A stretch of 7,419 bases of DNA from Gammaproteobacteria bacterium. Lineage in GTDB: Bacteria > Pseudomonadota > Gammaproteobacteria > QNFN01. The DNA is taken from contig QNFN01000086.1 in assembly GCA_003645555.1 (NCBI GenBank), forward strand, positions 1 to 7,419. Reading direction: 5' to 3'. Shown piece by piece: positions 1 to 6,568 of this stretch; within the stretch, counting starts at the first letter, position 1; the number at the start of each line of letters is the position of its first letter. Made by a program: the position numbers and the translations under genes. Under the pieces are notes generated by a model that had not been told where the DNA came from, made no database searches, and worked only from the letters and a program-made list of their open reading frames with translations.

Positions 1-24
1 AATGCCAGCGAGTGCAACGCCGCC

Positions 25-80
25 AACGCGGCTTGTGGACCGGCCCGAAGGGAGCCCCGCTCGTGGGTCCATGCCGCGTT
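25..80. repeat. Imperfect hairpin, alternative to the larger one downstream
   Basis: Two arm pairs line up as one nearly continuous stem: aacgcggc (25-32) with gccgcgtt (73-80), and tggacc (36-41) with ggtcca (66-71), separated by a 3x1 internal loop. A small cccgaaggg hairpin (44-52) lies near its tip. The 52-80 part is also needed for the 52-147 hairpin, so the two cannot form together. No T-tract follows, so it does not look like an intrinsic terminator. It may be half of a composite palindromic repeat (REP/BIME type) or a leader switch; the pairing is seen, the role is not known. Confidence 0.5.
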
Positions 81-147
81 ACACGGCTTGGCAAGGGCAC
101 ACCATTCCCTGCGCAGTGCGCCTTGCCTGGACCCACGAGCGGGGCTC
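52..147. repeat. Long inverted repeat with branched hairpin potential
   Basis: A perfect 20-bp inverted repeat, gagccccgctcgtgggtcca at 52-71 and its reverse complement at 128-147, encloses 56 bases. Directly inside the right arm, ccttgcc (121-127) pairs with ggcaagg (90-96). With one bulged base (120), gtgc (116-119) pairs with gcac (97-100). The remaining left segment 72-89 can form its own small stem, gccg (73-76) with cggc (84-87), giving a three-way-junction fold. The element lies about 95 bases upstream of the exonuclease gene. No T-run follows on either strand. It may be a REP/BIME-type dispersed palindrome or a structured 5' leader; the sequence alone cannot decide. Confidence 0.65.
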
Positions 148-229
148 TGAGAATTACAGAACTTCCCGCATGGCCCACTCGGTGACTCCTCGGTCGCCCG
201 GCGGCTGTTGTCGCCAGATGTGGGAAGCC

Positions 230-233
230 AGGA
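230..233 (+). promoter_or_regulatory. Ribosome binding site deciding the exonuclease start
   Basis: AGGA lies 10 bases before ATG 244. The same frame stays open upstream to a possible TTG at 208 and GTG at 220, but I see no clear purine-rich site at a good distance before either. The residues they would add are polar and unlike a membrane-protein start, whereas ATG 244 leads through a short basic stretch into the first transmembrane helix. Confidence 0.6.
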
Positions 234-243
234 AAGCAACCTG

Positions 244-2358
244 ATGGGGCGCAGAACCAAGCACTGGATCTTGTTCGGACTGGTCATCGCTTTTCTCTGG
301 GTGTTGTTCGGGGCCTATGCCTGGTTCGTATCCGGGCAAGTAGCCGACGCCGAGGTGCGCGAGTCCTTGCTGCTCTTCTCCGGCGTTTCGTTGCTGTTGT
401 TGATCGTACTCCTGGCAATCCTCTGGGCCACTCTTGATCGCCGGCTCTATCGCCCACTAGCTGCCGTTGTTCGTGGCGCTGAGTTGATGGCCGGAAACAA
501 CACCGGATACCAGCTCGAACTGTCACCGTCACACCTGCTCGGCCAACTTCCCGAGGCGTTGATGACCCTCGGCAAGAACCTTGAGAAAGCGCGGCGCGAG
601 GTGGCCGAGGCTGTCGCGACCGGGGCGCGCGGAGTCGAGGATCAAAAGGCGCGCCTCGAAGTGGTGGTGCAGGAGATCTCCGAAGGCATCATCGTCAGCG
701 ACGCCGATGCCCGCGTGCTGCTCTACAACCGTGCCGCGACCCACGCCCTGCACCGCAATCCGAAACTTGGGCTCGGATGCTCGCTTTACGCACTGCTAGC
801 GCGTGGTCCGATTGAGCACACACTGGAGATGCTGCTCCATCGCCAGGTGCTCAGTGATACCGGTGAAGTCGCGCACCATGAGATCCATGACGCATTCGTC
901 TGTACCACCATCGATGACGGCCTGTTGCTCCATTGTCGTATGAGCCTGCTGCCGTCTCACTCACCACTACGCTCATCGTTTGTGCTTGCGTTCGAGGACG
1001 TTACGCAGAAAATCCAGGACCTGGTGCTGCGCGATACGATACTACGCAAGGTGGTCAATTCGCTGCGCCAACCGCTGGCCAGCCTGCGTGCCGCGGCCGA
1101 AAATCTGACTTCGGGCGACGAAATGCCTGACGATCTGCGCACCCGCTTCGAGAGTATTGTCGTCGACGATAGCCGCGAGCTCAGTGAGCGTTTCGAGGTG
1201 TTGGCCGAGGAGAGCAGGGCACTGGTCTCGGCCCCTTGGACGATGGGTGACATCCTCTCCACGGACCTGATTGCTAGCGTAATACGCCGCCACGGTCACG
1301 GTCTGCCCGAGGTCGTGCAGCAGGGCACACCGTTATGGCTGCATGTCGAAGGGCACACCATGGTCATCGTGCTCGAGTATCTGCTCAACCGCCTGCAGGT
1401 CGCACACAAAGTCAGGAAGGTGGAGTTCGAGGCTCTGCTTGGCAACCGGCATATCTATCTCGACATCTCCTGGGAGGGGGCGCCGATCACTGATACCGAA
1501 CTCAATAAATGGAACAGTGAGGCACTGCAGGAAATGGCGGGCAACCTCACGCTTGGCGATGTTCTCGGGCGCCACAACAGCGTCATCTGGAGCCAGCCGC
1601 ACCGGACACGAGGAGGGCATGCAGTGCTGCGCTTGCCGCTGCCCGTTTCGCGGCGGCAGTGGGAACATCCGCCGGAGGTTTTGCCGCCCCGGCCCGAGTT
1701 CTACGATTTCGATCTTGGCACTTCGGGTGTTGTGCTCGGACGGAATGTCACGACGCCACTGAGCGAGGTTTCATTCGTGGTCTTCGACACCGAGACCACC
1801 GGTCTGGAACCGGCCGAGGGTGATGAAATGGTCTCCATTGCCGGTGTACGCGTGGTCAACGGCCGGGTATTGCGCGGTGAAACTTTCGACCGGCTGATCA
1901 ATCCGGGCAAAACGATTTCACGCGCCTCGATCCGCTTTCACGGGATTACCGACGACATGGTTGCCGATCAGCCGGGCGCCAAAGAGGTGTTGCGTGACTT
2001 CCATGCTTTTGTTGGTGACAGTGTGCTGGTGGCGCACAATGCTGCATTCGACATGCGTTTCATTCGTCTCAAGGAATCACGGGCCGGCATTCACTTCACC
2101 AACCCGGTACTCGACACGCTGTTGCTCTCGGTGGTGTTGCACGAGCACACCAGCGACCACACCCTGGATGCTATCGCGGCGCGCTTCGACGTCGACGTCA
2201 CCGGCCGGCATACCGCTATCGGGGATACGCTGGCGACCGCCGAAGTGTTCATCGGCCTGTTGCGCATGCTCGAGGCACGTGGCATTACCACGCTCGGTGA
2301 AGCGGTGAACGTTTCGCGCGATATGGCCGAAGCGCGGCGACGCCAGACTCAGAACTGA
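244..2358 (+). CDS. Membrane-anchored PAS/pseudo-histidine-kinase protein with C-terminal DEDDh 3'-5' exonuclease
   Basis: This 704-residue protein is numbered from ATG 244. Two transmembrane helices (about 8-30 and 42-64) are joined by only about 11 residues, so there is no real periplasmic sensor. A HAMP-like linker and a helical stretch follow, then a PAS-like domain (about 140-253). Residues 260-470 resemble a histidine-kinase core but are degenerate. The H-box aligns as [13 protein letters not shown] against SHELRTPLTSIRA, putting Asn272 at the phospho-acceptor His. In the N-box the two key Asn positions are Tyr379 and Arg383, and no DxGxG or GxGxG glycine motif remains. The C-terminus (about 510-690) is an epsilon/DnaQ-like exonuclease with all catalytic residues of the family: Asp515 and Glu517 (FDTETTG), Asp603 (HNAAFD), and His656 and Asp661 (HTAIGD). 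Nuclease activity is therefore likely, kinase activity very unlikely. It probably acts at the inner membrane facing the cytoplasm. Its substrate is unknown. The gene lies 71 bases upstream of the small membrane protein and symporter-kinase, suggesting a shared pathway. It is not the replicative epsilon subunit, which is soluble and much shorter. Confidence 0.88.
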   Translation: MGRRTKHWILFGLVIAFLWVLFGAYAWFVSGQVADAEVRESLLLFSGVSLLLLIVLLAILWATLDRRLYRPLAAVVRGAELMAGNNTGYQLELSPSHLLGQLPEALMTLGKNLEKARREVAEAVATGARGVEDQKARLEVVVQEISEGIIVSDADARVLLYNRAATHALHRNPKLGLGCSLYALLARGPIEHTLEMLLHRQVLSDTGEVAHHEIHDAFVCTTIDDGLLLHCRMSLLPSHSPLRSSFVLAFEDVTQKIQDLVLRDTILRKVVNSLRQPLASLRAAAENLTSGDEMPDDLRTRFESIVVDDSRELSERFEVLAEESRALVSAPWTMGDILSTDLIASVIRRHGHGLPEVVQQGTPLWLHVEGHTMVIVLEYLLNRLQVAHKVRKVEFEALLGNRHIYLDISWEGAPITDTELNKWNSEALQEMAGNLTLGDVLGRHNSVIWSQPHRTRGGHAVLRLPLPVSRRQWEHPPEVLPPRPEFYDFDLGTSGVVLGRNVTTPLSEVSFVVFDTETTGLEPAEGDEMVSIAGVRVVNGRVLRGETFDRLINPGKTISRASIRFHGITDDMVADQPGAKEVLRDFHAFVGDSVLVAHNAAFDMRFIRLKESRAGIHFTNPVLDTLLLSVVLHEHTSDHTLDAIAARFDVDVTGRHTAIGDTLATAEVFIGLLRMLEARGITTLGEAVNVSRDMAEARRRQTQN

Positions 2359-2416
2359 TTGCTGCGTTTCACCCCTTGGACACGGCCTGCTAAGGTGAGA
2401 TGCAGAGGCCGGGTCC

Positions 2417-2421
2417 AGGAG
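2417..2421 (+). promoter_or_regulatory. Ribosome binding site for the small membrane protein
   Basis: AGGAG sits 8 bases before ATG 2430. This favours that start over the in-frame ATG at 2400, which would add ten residues (MQRPGPGESA) that include the Shine-Dalgarno region itself and look non-coding. Confidence 0.65.
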
Positions 2422-2429
2422 AGTCCGCG

Positions 2430-2645
2430 ATGAACAGCAGCACCACAAGTCAGCGCCTGGTAGCACTTTTTCTGCTTGGGGCCCTGGCATTTGGCTACCC
2501 GCTTCTGTCGCTGTTTTCGGTGCCAAAGTTGCTATTCGGTGTGCCGCTACTCTATCTCTATCTGTTCGGCACCTGGCTGTTGATCATCGTCTGTGCCGGC
2601 TGGTTGCTTGAACGGGACCACGGTAACGACAGTCAGACAGGCTGA
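2430..2645 (+). CDS. Small two-helix inner-membrane protein (CbrX-like)
   Basis: This 71-residue hydrophobic protein has two predicted transmembrane helices, about residues 9-29 and 36-58. They are joined by a short Pro/Lys segment (VPKLLFGVPLLYLYLFG), and a polar tail ends ERDHGNDSQTG. Small membrane proteins of this shape commonly sit directly before sodium:solute symporters. In Pseudomonas a comparable short ORF, cbrX, precedes and is coupled to cbrA. The stop codon is only 7 bases before the ATG of the downstream symporter-kinase, so translational coupling is likely. Its role could be as a symporter small subunit, an assembly factor or a translational leader; none can be shown from sequence. 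The similarity to CbrX rests on size, topology and position from memory, not on an alignment. Confidence 0.75.
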   Translation: MNSSTTSQRLVALFLLGALAFGYPLLSLFSVPKLLFGVPLLYLYLFGTWLLIIVCAGWLLERDHGNDSQTG

Positions 2646-2652
2646 GCGAGAC

Positions 2653-5406
2653 ATGCTCCACGACTGGCTGCTGCCGCTTGCATCGTTTGCCTATCTCGGC
2701 CTGTTGTTTGCTATCGCCTGGTATGGCGATCGGCGCGCCGACGCTGGGCGTTCACTGATCAGCAACCCATATATCTACACACTATCGATCGCAGTCTATT
2801 GCACCGCATGGACCTTCTACGGCAGTGTCGGCCGCGCCGCGGGAACTGGGGTGGGGTTCCTGCCGATCTATCTTGGGCCGACGCTGATGGCCCTGCTCTG
2901 GTGGTTCGCGCTACGCAAACTGATTCGTATCAGCAAGCAGCATCGACTGACGTCAATCGCTGACTTTATTGCCTCGCGCTACGGCAAGAGCACGTTCCTC
3001 GGTGGTGTGGTTACGCTGATTGCCGTGATCGGCATCATGCCGTACATCTCGCTGCAGCTTAAGGCGGTATCGACCAGCTTCAACGTATTACAGAGCTACC
3101 CGGAGATTGTCACCCAAGCCATCTCCCCGACGGTGTTCGGCGATACGGCCTTTTACGTGGCTCTGGTGATGACGTTGTTCGCGATCCTGTTCGGTACCCG
3201 GCACATCGACGTCTCGGAGCGTCACGAGGGGATGGTTGCGGCGATTGCCTTCGAGTCGGTGGTCAAGCTGCTGGCATTTCTCGCTGTTGGCCTGTTCGTC
3301 AGCTTCGGCTTGTTCGATGGCCCGTGGCAGATCTTCGAGCAGGCGAGTGCCCGGCCCGAGTTGCAGCCACTGATGTTGCTCGGTGACGACCCGGGTGAAT
3401 ATCTCGACTGGTTGGCACTGACCTTCCTGGCGATGATGGCGATCATCTTCCTGCCACGCCAGTTCCAGGTGGCCGTGGTCGAGAACGTCAATGAGGAGCA
3501 CCTGCGCAAGGCGGCCTGGCTGTTCCCTCTCTACCTTCTGTTGATCAACCTGTTTGTGTTGCCGATCGCCTTCGGGGGGTTGCTGCACTATCCCGATGGC
3601 ACGGTTGATCCGGACACGTTCGTTCTGACGTTGCCGCTGGCCAGTGGTCATGGCGCCTTGGCGACCTTCGTCTACCTGGGCGGACTGTCGGCCGCAACCG
3701 GTATGGTGATCGTCGCCACGATTGCGTTGTCGACCATGATTTGCAACGACCTGGTGATGCCCGTGCTGCTGCGCATCCGTGCGCTGCGCCTGGAGCAGCG
3801 CGCCGACCTCAGCGGCCTGTTGCTGGGCATTCGCCGCGGCAGCATCGTACTGATGTTGGTGCTCGGTTACATCTATTTCCGCCTGATCGGTGAGTCCTAT
3901 GCCCTGGTCAGTCTCGGCTTGCTGTCATTTGCTGCCGCAGCCCAGTTCGCACCACCGATCCTTACAGGTCTCTACTGGAAGCAGGCGAGCCGGGCTGGTG
4001 CCCTGGCCGGTCTGTTGGCCGGTTTCACCGTTTGGGCCTATACACTGTTGCTGCCGGCCTTTGCGCTCTCGGGCTGGATCGATATCTCTTTCGTCGAGCA
4101 GGGCCTGTTCGGTATCCATTGGCTGCGGCCCTATGCCTTGTTCGGCCTGACCGGGCTGGCCCCGATAAGCCACACGGTGTTCTGGAGCATGCTCTGCAAC
4201 GTCGGCCTACTGGTCGGGGTGTCGCTCTTTTCACGCCAGTCACTGATCGAGCAGATCCAGGCGACGCTGTTTGTCGATGTGTTTCGCCGTGAAAGTAGCG
4301 AGGCGCACTACTGGGGTGGCACAGCCCGTGTTGGAGACCTGCGTGAATTACTGAGCCGCTTTCTCGGGTCCGAGCGGGTGGTCACCGTATTCGAACGTTT
4401 TGCGACGCATCACGGTGGTGATCTTGATGGAGACGACATTGCGGTTCCGGCCCTGCTCAACGATGCCGAGCGCGAATTGGCTGGTGCCATCGGTGCGGCC
4501 TCGGCGCGGATCATGATGGCGACCGTGGTCCAGGGTGAGGCACTGAGTCTCGACGGAATGCTGAAGATCCTCGACGAGACGACTCAGGTGATCGAGTACA
4601 GTCGCCGGCTCGAGCAGAAATCAGTCCAACTCGAGAAGGCTACGACTGATCTGCAAGCCGCCAACGAACGGCTCCAGGAACTCGATCGGCTCAAAGATGA
4701 ATTCGTCTCGACGGTCAGTCATGAGTTACGCACGCCATTGACCTCGATCCGTGCCTTCTCCGAAATCCTGCTTGGTGACAGCACGCTGCCGGATGATCGG
4801 CGCAACGAGTTTCTCGGTGTGGTGGTGCGTGAGAGTGAACGGCTGACCCGGTTGGTCAACCAGGTGCTCGACATTACGCGAATGGATGCCGGGCGGGCCG
4901 AATGGGAGTATCAATCAGTCGACCTGGTGGCTGTCATCGACGAGGCGGCGACGACTACCGAACAACTGTTCCACGAACGCGAGGTGGTGTTGGACTGGGT
5001 ACGGCCTGAAAGTGATGCAACCATCGAAGCCGACCGTGACCGGATGATCCAGGTCATCATTAATCTGTTATCGAACGCGGTAAAGTTTTCACCGCAAGGT
5101 CATGGCCGGGTAACCGTCCGACTCGAACCAGGACTGCGCTGGATCCGGGTCAGTATTGCTGACAATGGGCCTGGTATTCCTCCAGATCAGGATGAGCACG
5201 TTTTCGACCGTTTTCACCAAGTTGTCCATGAGGACGGTTCAAAACCGCAGGGGAGTGGGCTTGGCTTGGCGATCACCCGGCGCATCGTCGAGTATCATGG
5301 CGGTACGATTGCTGTCGACAATGACTACCGTGATGGTGCCCGTTTCATCGTGGTACTACCGGTGATCGTGAACCCGCCGGCTACCGATAACCGCGCGCTA
5401 GCTTGA
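2653..5406 (+). CDS. Sodium:solute symporter-type sensor histidine kinase (CbrA-like)
   Basis: This 917-residue protein couples a transporter to a two-component sensor kinase. Residues 1 to about 535 form a multi-helix sodium:solute symporter (SSS) domain, beginning MLHDWLLPLASFAYLGLLF. Next is a cytoplasmic linker (about 555-640) that fits the STAC domain of symporter-linked kinases, then a coiled coil (about 650-685). The kinase core is intact. The H-box SHELRTP has His690, with the ExxT motif (Glu691, Thr694) typical of bifunctional kinase/phosphatases. The N-box has Asn808, the G1 box is DNGPGIP from Asp837, and the G2 box is GSGLGLA from Gly867. I see no PAS domain between linker and kinase and no C-terminal receiver, unlike CbrA (PAS present) or CrbS-type hybrids. 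Family members govern carbon-source use (CbrA: carbon/nitrogen balance; CrbS: acetate), so a nutrient-sensing role is probable, but the ligand and partner regulator are unknown. No response regulator is encoded here. An in-frame GTG at 2593 would overlap the previous gene; ATG 2653 gives the more natural N-terminus, though its Shine-Dalgarno (GAGCGAG) is weak, which fits coupling. Confidence 0.92.
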   Translation: MLHDWLLPLASFAYLGLLFAIAWYGDRRADAGRSLISNPYIYTLSIAVYCTAWTFYGSVGRAAGTGVGFLPIYLGPTLMALLWWFALRKLIRISKQHRLTSIADFIASRYGKSTFLGGVVTLIAVIGIMPYISLQLKAVSTSFNVLQSYPEIVTQAISPTVFGDTAFYVALVMTLFAILFGTRHIDVSERHEGMVAAIAFESVVKLLAFLAVGLFVSFGLFDGPWQIFEQASARPELQPLMLLGDDPGEYLDWLALTFLAMMAIIFLPRQFQVAVVENVNEEHLRKAAWLFPLYLLLINLFVLPIAFGGLLHYPDGTVDPDTFVLTLPLASGHGALATFVYLGGLSAATGMVIVATIALSTMICNDLVMPVLLRIRALRLEQRADLSGLLLGIRRGSIVLMLVLGYIYFRLIGESYALVSLGLLSFAAAAQFAPPILTGLYWKQASRAGALAGLLAGFTVWAYTLLLPAFALSGWIDISFVEQGLFGIHWLRPYALFGLTGLAPISHTVFWSMLCNVGLLVGVSLFSRQSLIEQIQATLFVDVFRRESSEAHYWGGTARVGDLRELLSRFLGSERVVTVFERFATHHGGDLDGDDIAVPALLNDAERELAGAIGAASARIMMATVVQGEALSLDGMLKILDETTQVIEYSRRLEQKSVQLEKATTDLQAANERLQELDRLKDEFVSTVSHELRTPLTSIRAFSEILLGDSTLPDDRRNEFLGVVVRESERLTRLVNQVLDITRMDAGRAEWEYQSVDLVAVIDEAATTTEQLFHEREVVLDWVRPESDATIEADRDRMIQVIINLLSNAVKFSPQGHGRVTVRLEPGLRWIRVSIADNGPGIPPDQDEHVFDRFHQVVHEDGSKPQGSGLGLAITRRIVEYHGGTIAVDNDYRDGARFIVVLPVIVNPPATDNRALA

Positions 5407-5434
5407 ATCTGCGTCCTGACCGCCCAATCTTGAT

Positions 5435-5438
5435 CTAA
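5435..5438. repeat. Target-site duplication, left copy (CTAA)
   Basis: CTAA directly abuts the left terminal repeat of the MITE and is repeated exactly at 5598-5601. It matches the YTAR target preference of IS5-group elements. Confidence 0.8.
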
Positions 5439-5597
5439 GGAACCTCTGATCAAGTCATGAACTCGTATCTAGCGCCCAGAATATCCAGCTTTTTCGTTGC
5501 AATTCTTCGCAATAGCTAGCTATTGCGTGCGATTTGCGCCTCAAATCTGAACATTTTGAATCACCATCTACTTCGTCCAGACTTAATCAGAGGCTCC
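5439..5597. mobile_element. 159-bp MITE, probably derived from an IS5-family insertion sequence
   Basis: The ends are imperfect terminal inverted repeats. The left is ggaacctctgatcaagtc (5439-5456); the reverse complement of 5580-5597 is ggagcctctgattaagtc, matching at 16 of 18 positions. Identical CTAA copies flank the element. It has no room for a transposase, so it could move only if a full-length relative acts in trans. It is visibly more AT-rich than the neighbouring genes and has a 20-bp perfect palindrome near its middle. It sits 32 bases after the kinase stop and ends 29 bases before yadG. The IS5 assignment rests on the YTAR-type duplication and the terminal sequence style; ISfinder was not searched. 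Confidence 0.85.
5508..5527. repeat. Perfect 20-bp palindrome inside the MITE
   Basis: cgcaatagctagctattgcg reads identically on both strands and has no loop bases. As DNA it could extrude a cruciform or bind a dimeric protein; as RNA it would form a stem only after opening the central bases. The perfect symmetry may mark a subterminal transposase site or the deletion junction between the two ends of the parent element. No T-run follows, so it is not an obvious terminator. Confidence 0.8.
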
Positions 5598-5601
5598 CTA
5601 A
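5598..5601. repeat. Target-site duplication, right copy (CTAA)
   Basis: CTAA follows directly after the right terminal repeat of the MITE and is identical to 5435-5438. The lack of any mismatch is compatible with a fairly recent insertion, though four bases are a weak clock. Confidence 0.8.
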
Positions 5602-5626
5602 CTAACCGCCCACCACCGGGGTTGAA

Positions 5627-6568
5627 ATGGCTGCTGCCCTAGAGATTACCAATCTCTGCAAGACTTACCGCAACGGTTTCGAGGCCCTGAAAGGGGTCAG
5701 CCTGACGGTGCGTGAGGGTGATTTTTTCGCCCTTCTCGGACCCAACGGTGCCGGTAAGTCGACGGCCATCGGCATCGTCTGCTCACTGATCAACAAGAGT
5801 GCCGGGCAGGTGCGTATCCACGGTCACGACATCGACTACGACCTGGCGGCGGCCAAGCGCCACCTTGGTCTGGTACCGCAAGAGTTCAACTTCAACGTCT
5901 GGGAGCCGGTCGAGGAGATCCTCCTCAATCAAGCCGGCTACTATGGTATTCCGGTCGATGTGGCACGACCTAGGACGGAACATTTCCTGCGCCAGATGGG
6001 CCTCTGGGACAAACGCCAGGGGATGGCACGCGACCTCTCGGGAGGCATGAAACGGCGGCTGATGATTGCCCGTGCCCTGGTCCACGAACCGCGGTTGCTG
6101 ATCCTCGATGAGCCTACTGCCGGTGTCGACATCGAATCACGCCGATCAATGTGGGATTTCCTGCGCAAAATCAATGCGGCCGGCACGACCATCATCCTGA
6201 CCACGCACTATCTCGAGGAGGCCGAGAGCCTGTGCGAAAAGATCGCCATCATCGATCAGGGCCAGATTGTCGAGGACAGCGACATGAAGACTCTGCTCAA
6301 CAAGCTGCATCAGCAGACCCTGATCCTCGAACTGGCCAAACCGTTGCCAGGACTTCCTGAGATCACCGGTTTCACCCTGCGCCATCGTGATGATCTGACG
6401 CTCGAAGTGGACGTGCGCCGTGACCAGAATCTCAACAGCCTGTTCGCAGCACTCGACACCCAGGGGGTGACGGTGACCAGCATGCGTAACAAGAGCAATC
6501 GCCTTGAGGAGCTGTTTATCAAGCTGATCGAGGACGGCAATTTGCGCCACCTGGAGCCGACGGCGTGA
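5627..6568 (+). CDS. yadG: ABC transporter ATP-binding protein YadG
   Basis: This 313-residue cytoplasmic ATPase powers an ABC-2 type exporter, close in length to E. coli YadG (about 308). All nucleotide-binding motifs are intact: Walker A GPNGAGKST (38-46), Q-loop Gln85 in LVPQEFNFN, signature LSGGM (137-141) followed by KRRLMIARAL, Walker B LLILDE (157-162), D-loop with Asp168, and switch His194 in TTHYLEEAE. The Q-loop stretch, the QAGYYG segment and the C-terminal SMRNKSNRLEELF stretch resemble what I recall of E. coli YadG, which separates it from generic DrrA/CcmA-type ATPases. The C-terminal ~90 residues form the usual accessory domain. The start is preceded by a GGGG-rich weak Shine-Dalgarno (5618-5621). 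The 3' end overlaps the permease gene by four bases. The physiological substrate of YadGH is not established, so none is assigned. The MITE just upstream must affect the leader and possibly the promoter. Confidence 0.93.
   Translation: MAAALEITNLCKTYRNGFEALKGVSLTVREGDFFALLGPNGAGKSTAIGIVCSLINKSAGQVRIHGHDIDYDLAAAKRHLGLVPQEFNFNVWEPVEEILLNQAGYYGIPVDVARPRTEHFLRQMGLWDKRQGMARDLSGGMKRRLMIARALVHEPRLLILDEPTAGVDIESRRSMWDFLRKINAAGTTIILTTHYLEEAESLCEKIAIIDQGQIVEDSDMKTLLNKLHQQTLILELAKPLPGLPEITGFTLRHRDDLTLEVDVRRDQNLNSLFAALDTQGVTVTSMRNKSNRLEELFIKLIEDGNLRHLEPTA

Noticed and set aside
208..243. TTG 208 or GTG 220 as start of the exonuclease gene
   Set aside because: The added residues are polar and unlike a membrane N-terminus, and the AGGA at 230-233 fits ATG 244.
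2..244. Open 80-codon plus-strand frame before the exonuclease gene
   Set aside because: It runs through both arms of the long inverted repeats, has no ribosome binding site or recognisable motif, and overlaps the start of the real gene in another frame.
1343..1762. 139-codon plus-strand frame inside the first gene
   Set aside because: It has Ser/Arg/Cys-rich shadow composition and no motif, and it lies entirely within the better-supported pseudokinase-exonuclease frame.
1771..2310. Replicative DNA polymerase III epsilon subunit (dnaQ)
   Set aside because: The catalytic motifs match the family, but the domain is the C-terminus of a membrane sensor-like protein and has no polymerase-core neighbours. 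A gene symbol would mislead.
2359..2429. Sigma-70 promoter between the exonuclease and small membrane genes (TTTCAC, 18 bases, TAAGGT)
   Set aside because: Both boxes match the consensus poorly, so it does not stand out from background.
2077..2526. 149-codon minus-strand open frame
   Set aside because: It is antisense to the exonuclease domain and the start of the small membrane gene, and its composition is that of a shadow frame in GC-rich coding DNA.
3088..3651. 187-codon minus-strand open frame
   Set aside because: It is antisense to the symporter domain. Its Gln/His/Arg-rich translation is the mirror of hydrophobic codons, typical of shadows of membrane-protein genes.
5439..5597. Outward promoter at the right end of the MITE (TTGAAT with downstream TTAATC)
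   Set aside because: The spacing is about 21 bases, too long for a standard sigma-70 promoter, and the -10 match is weak.
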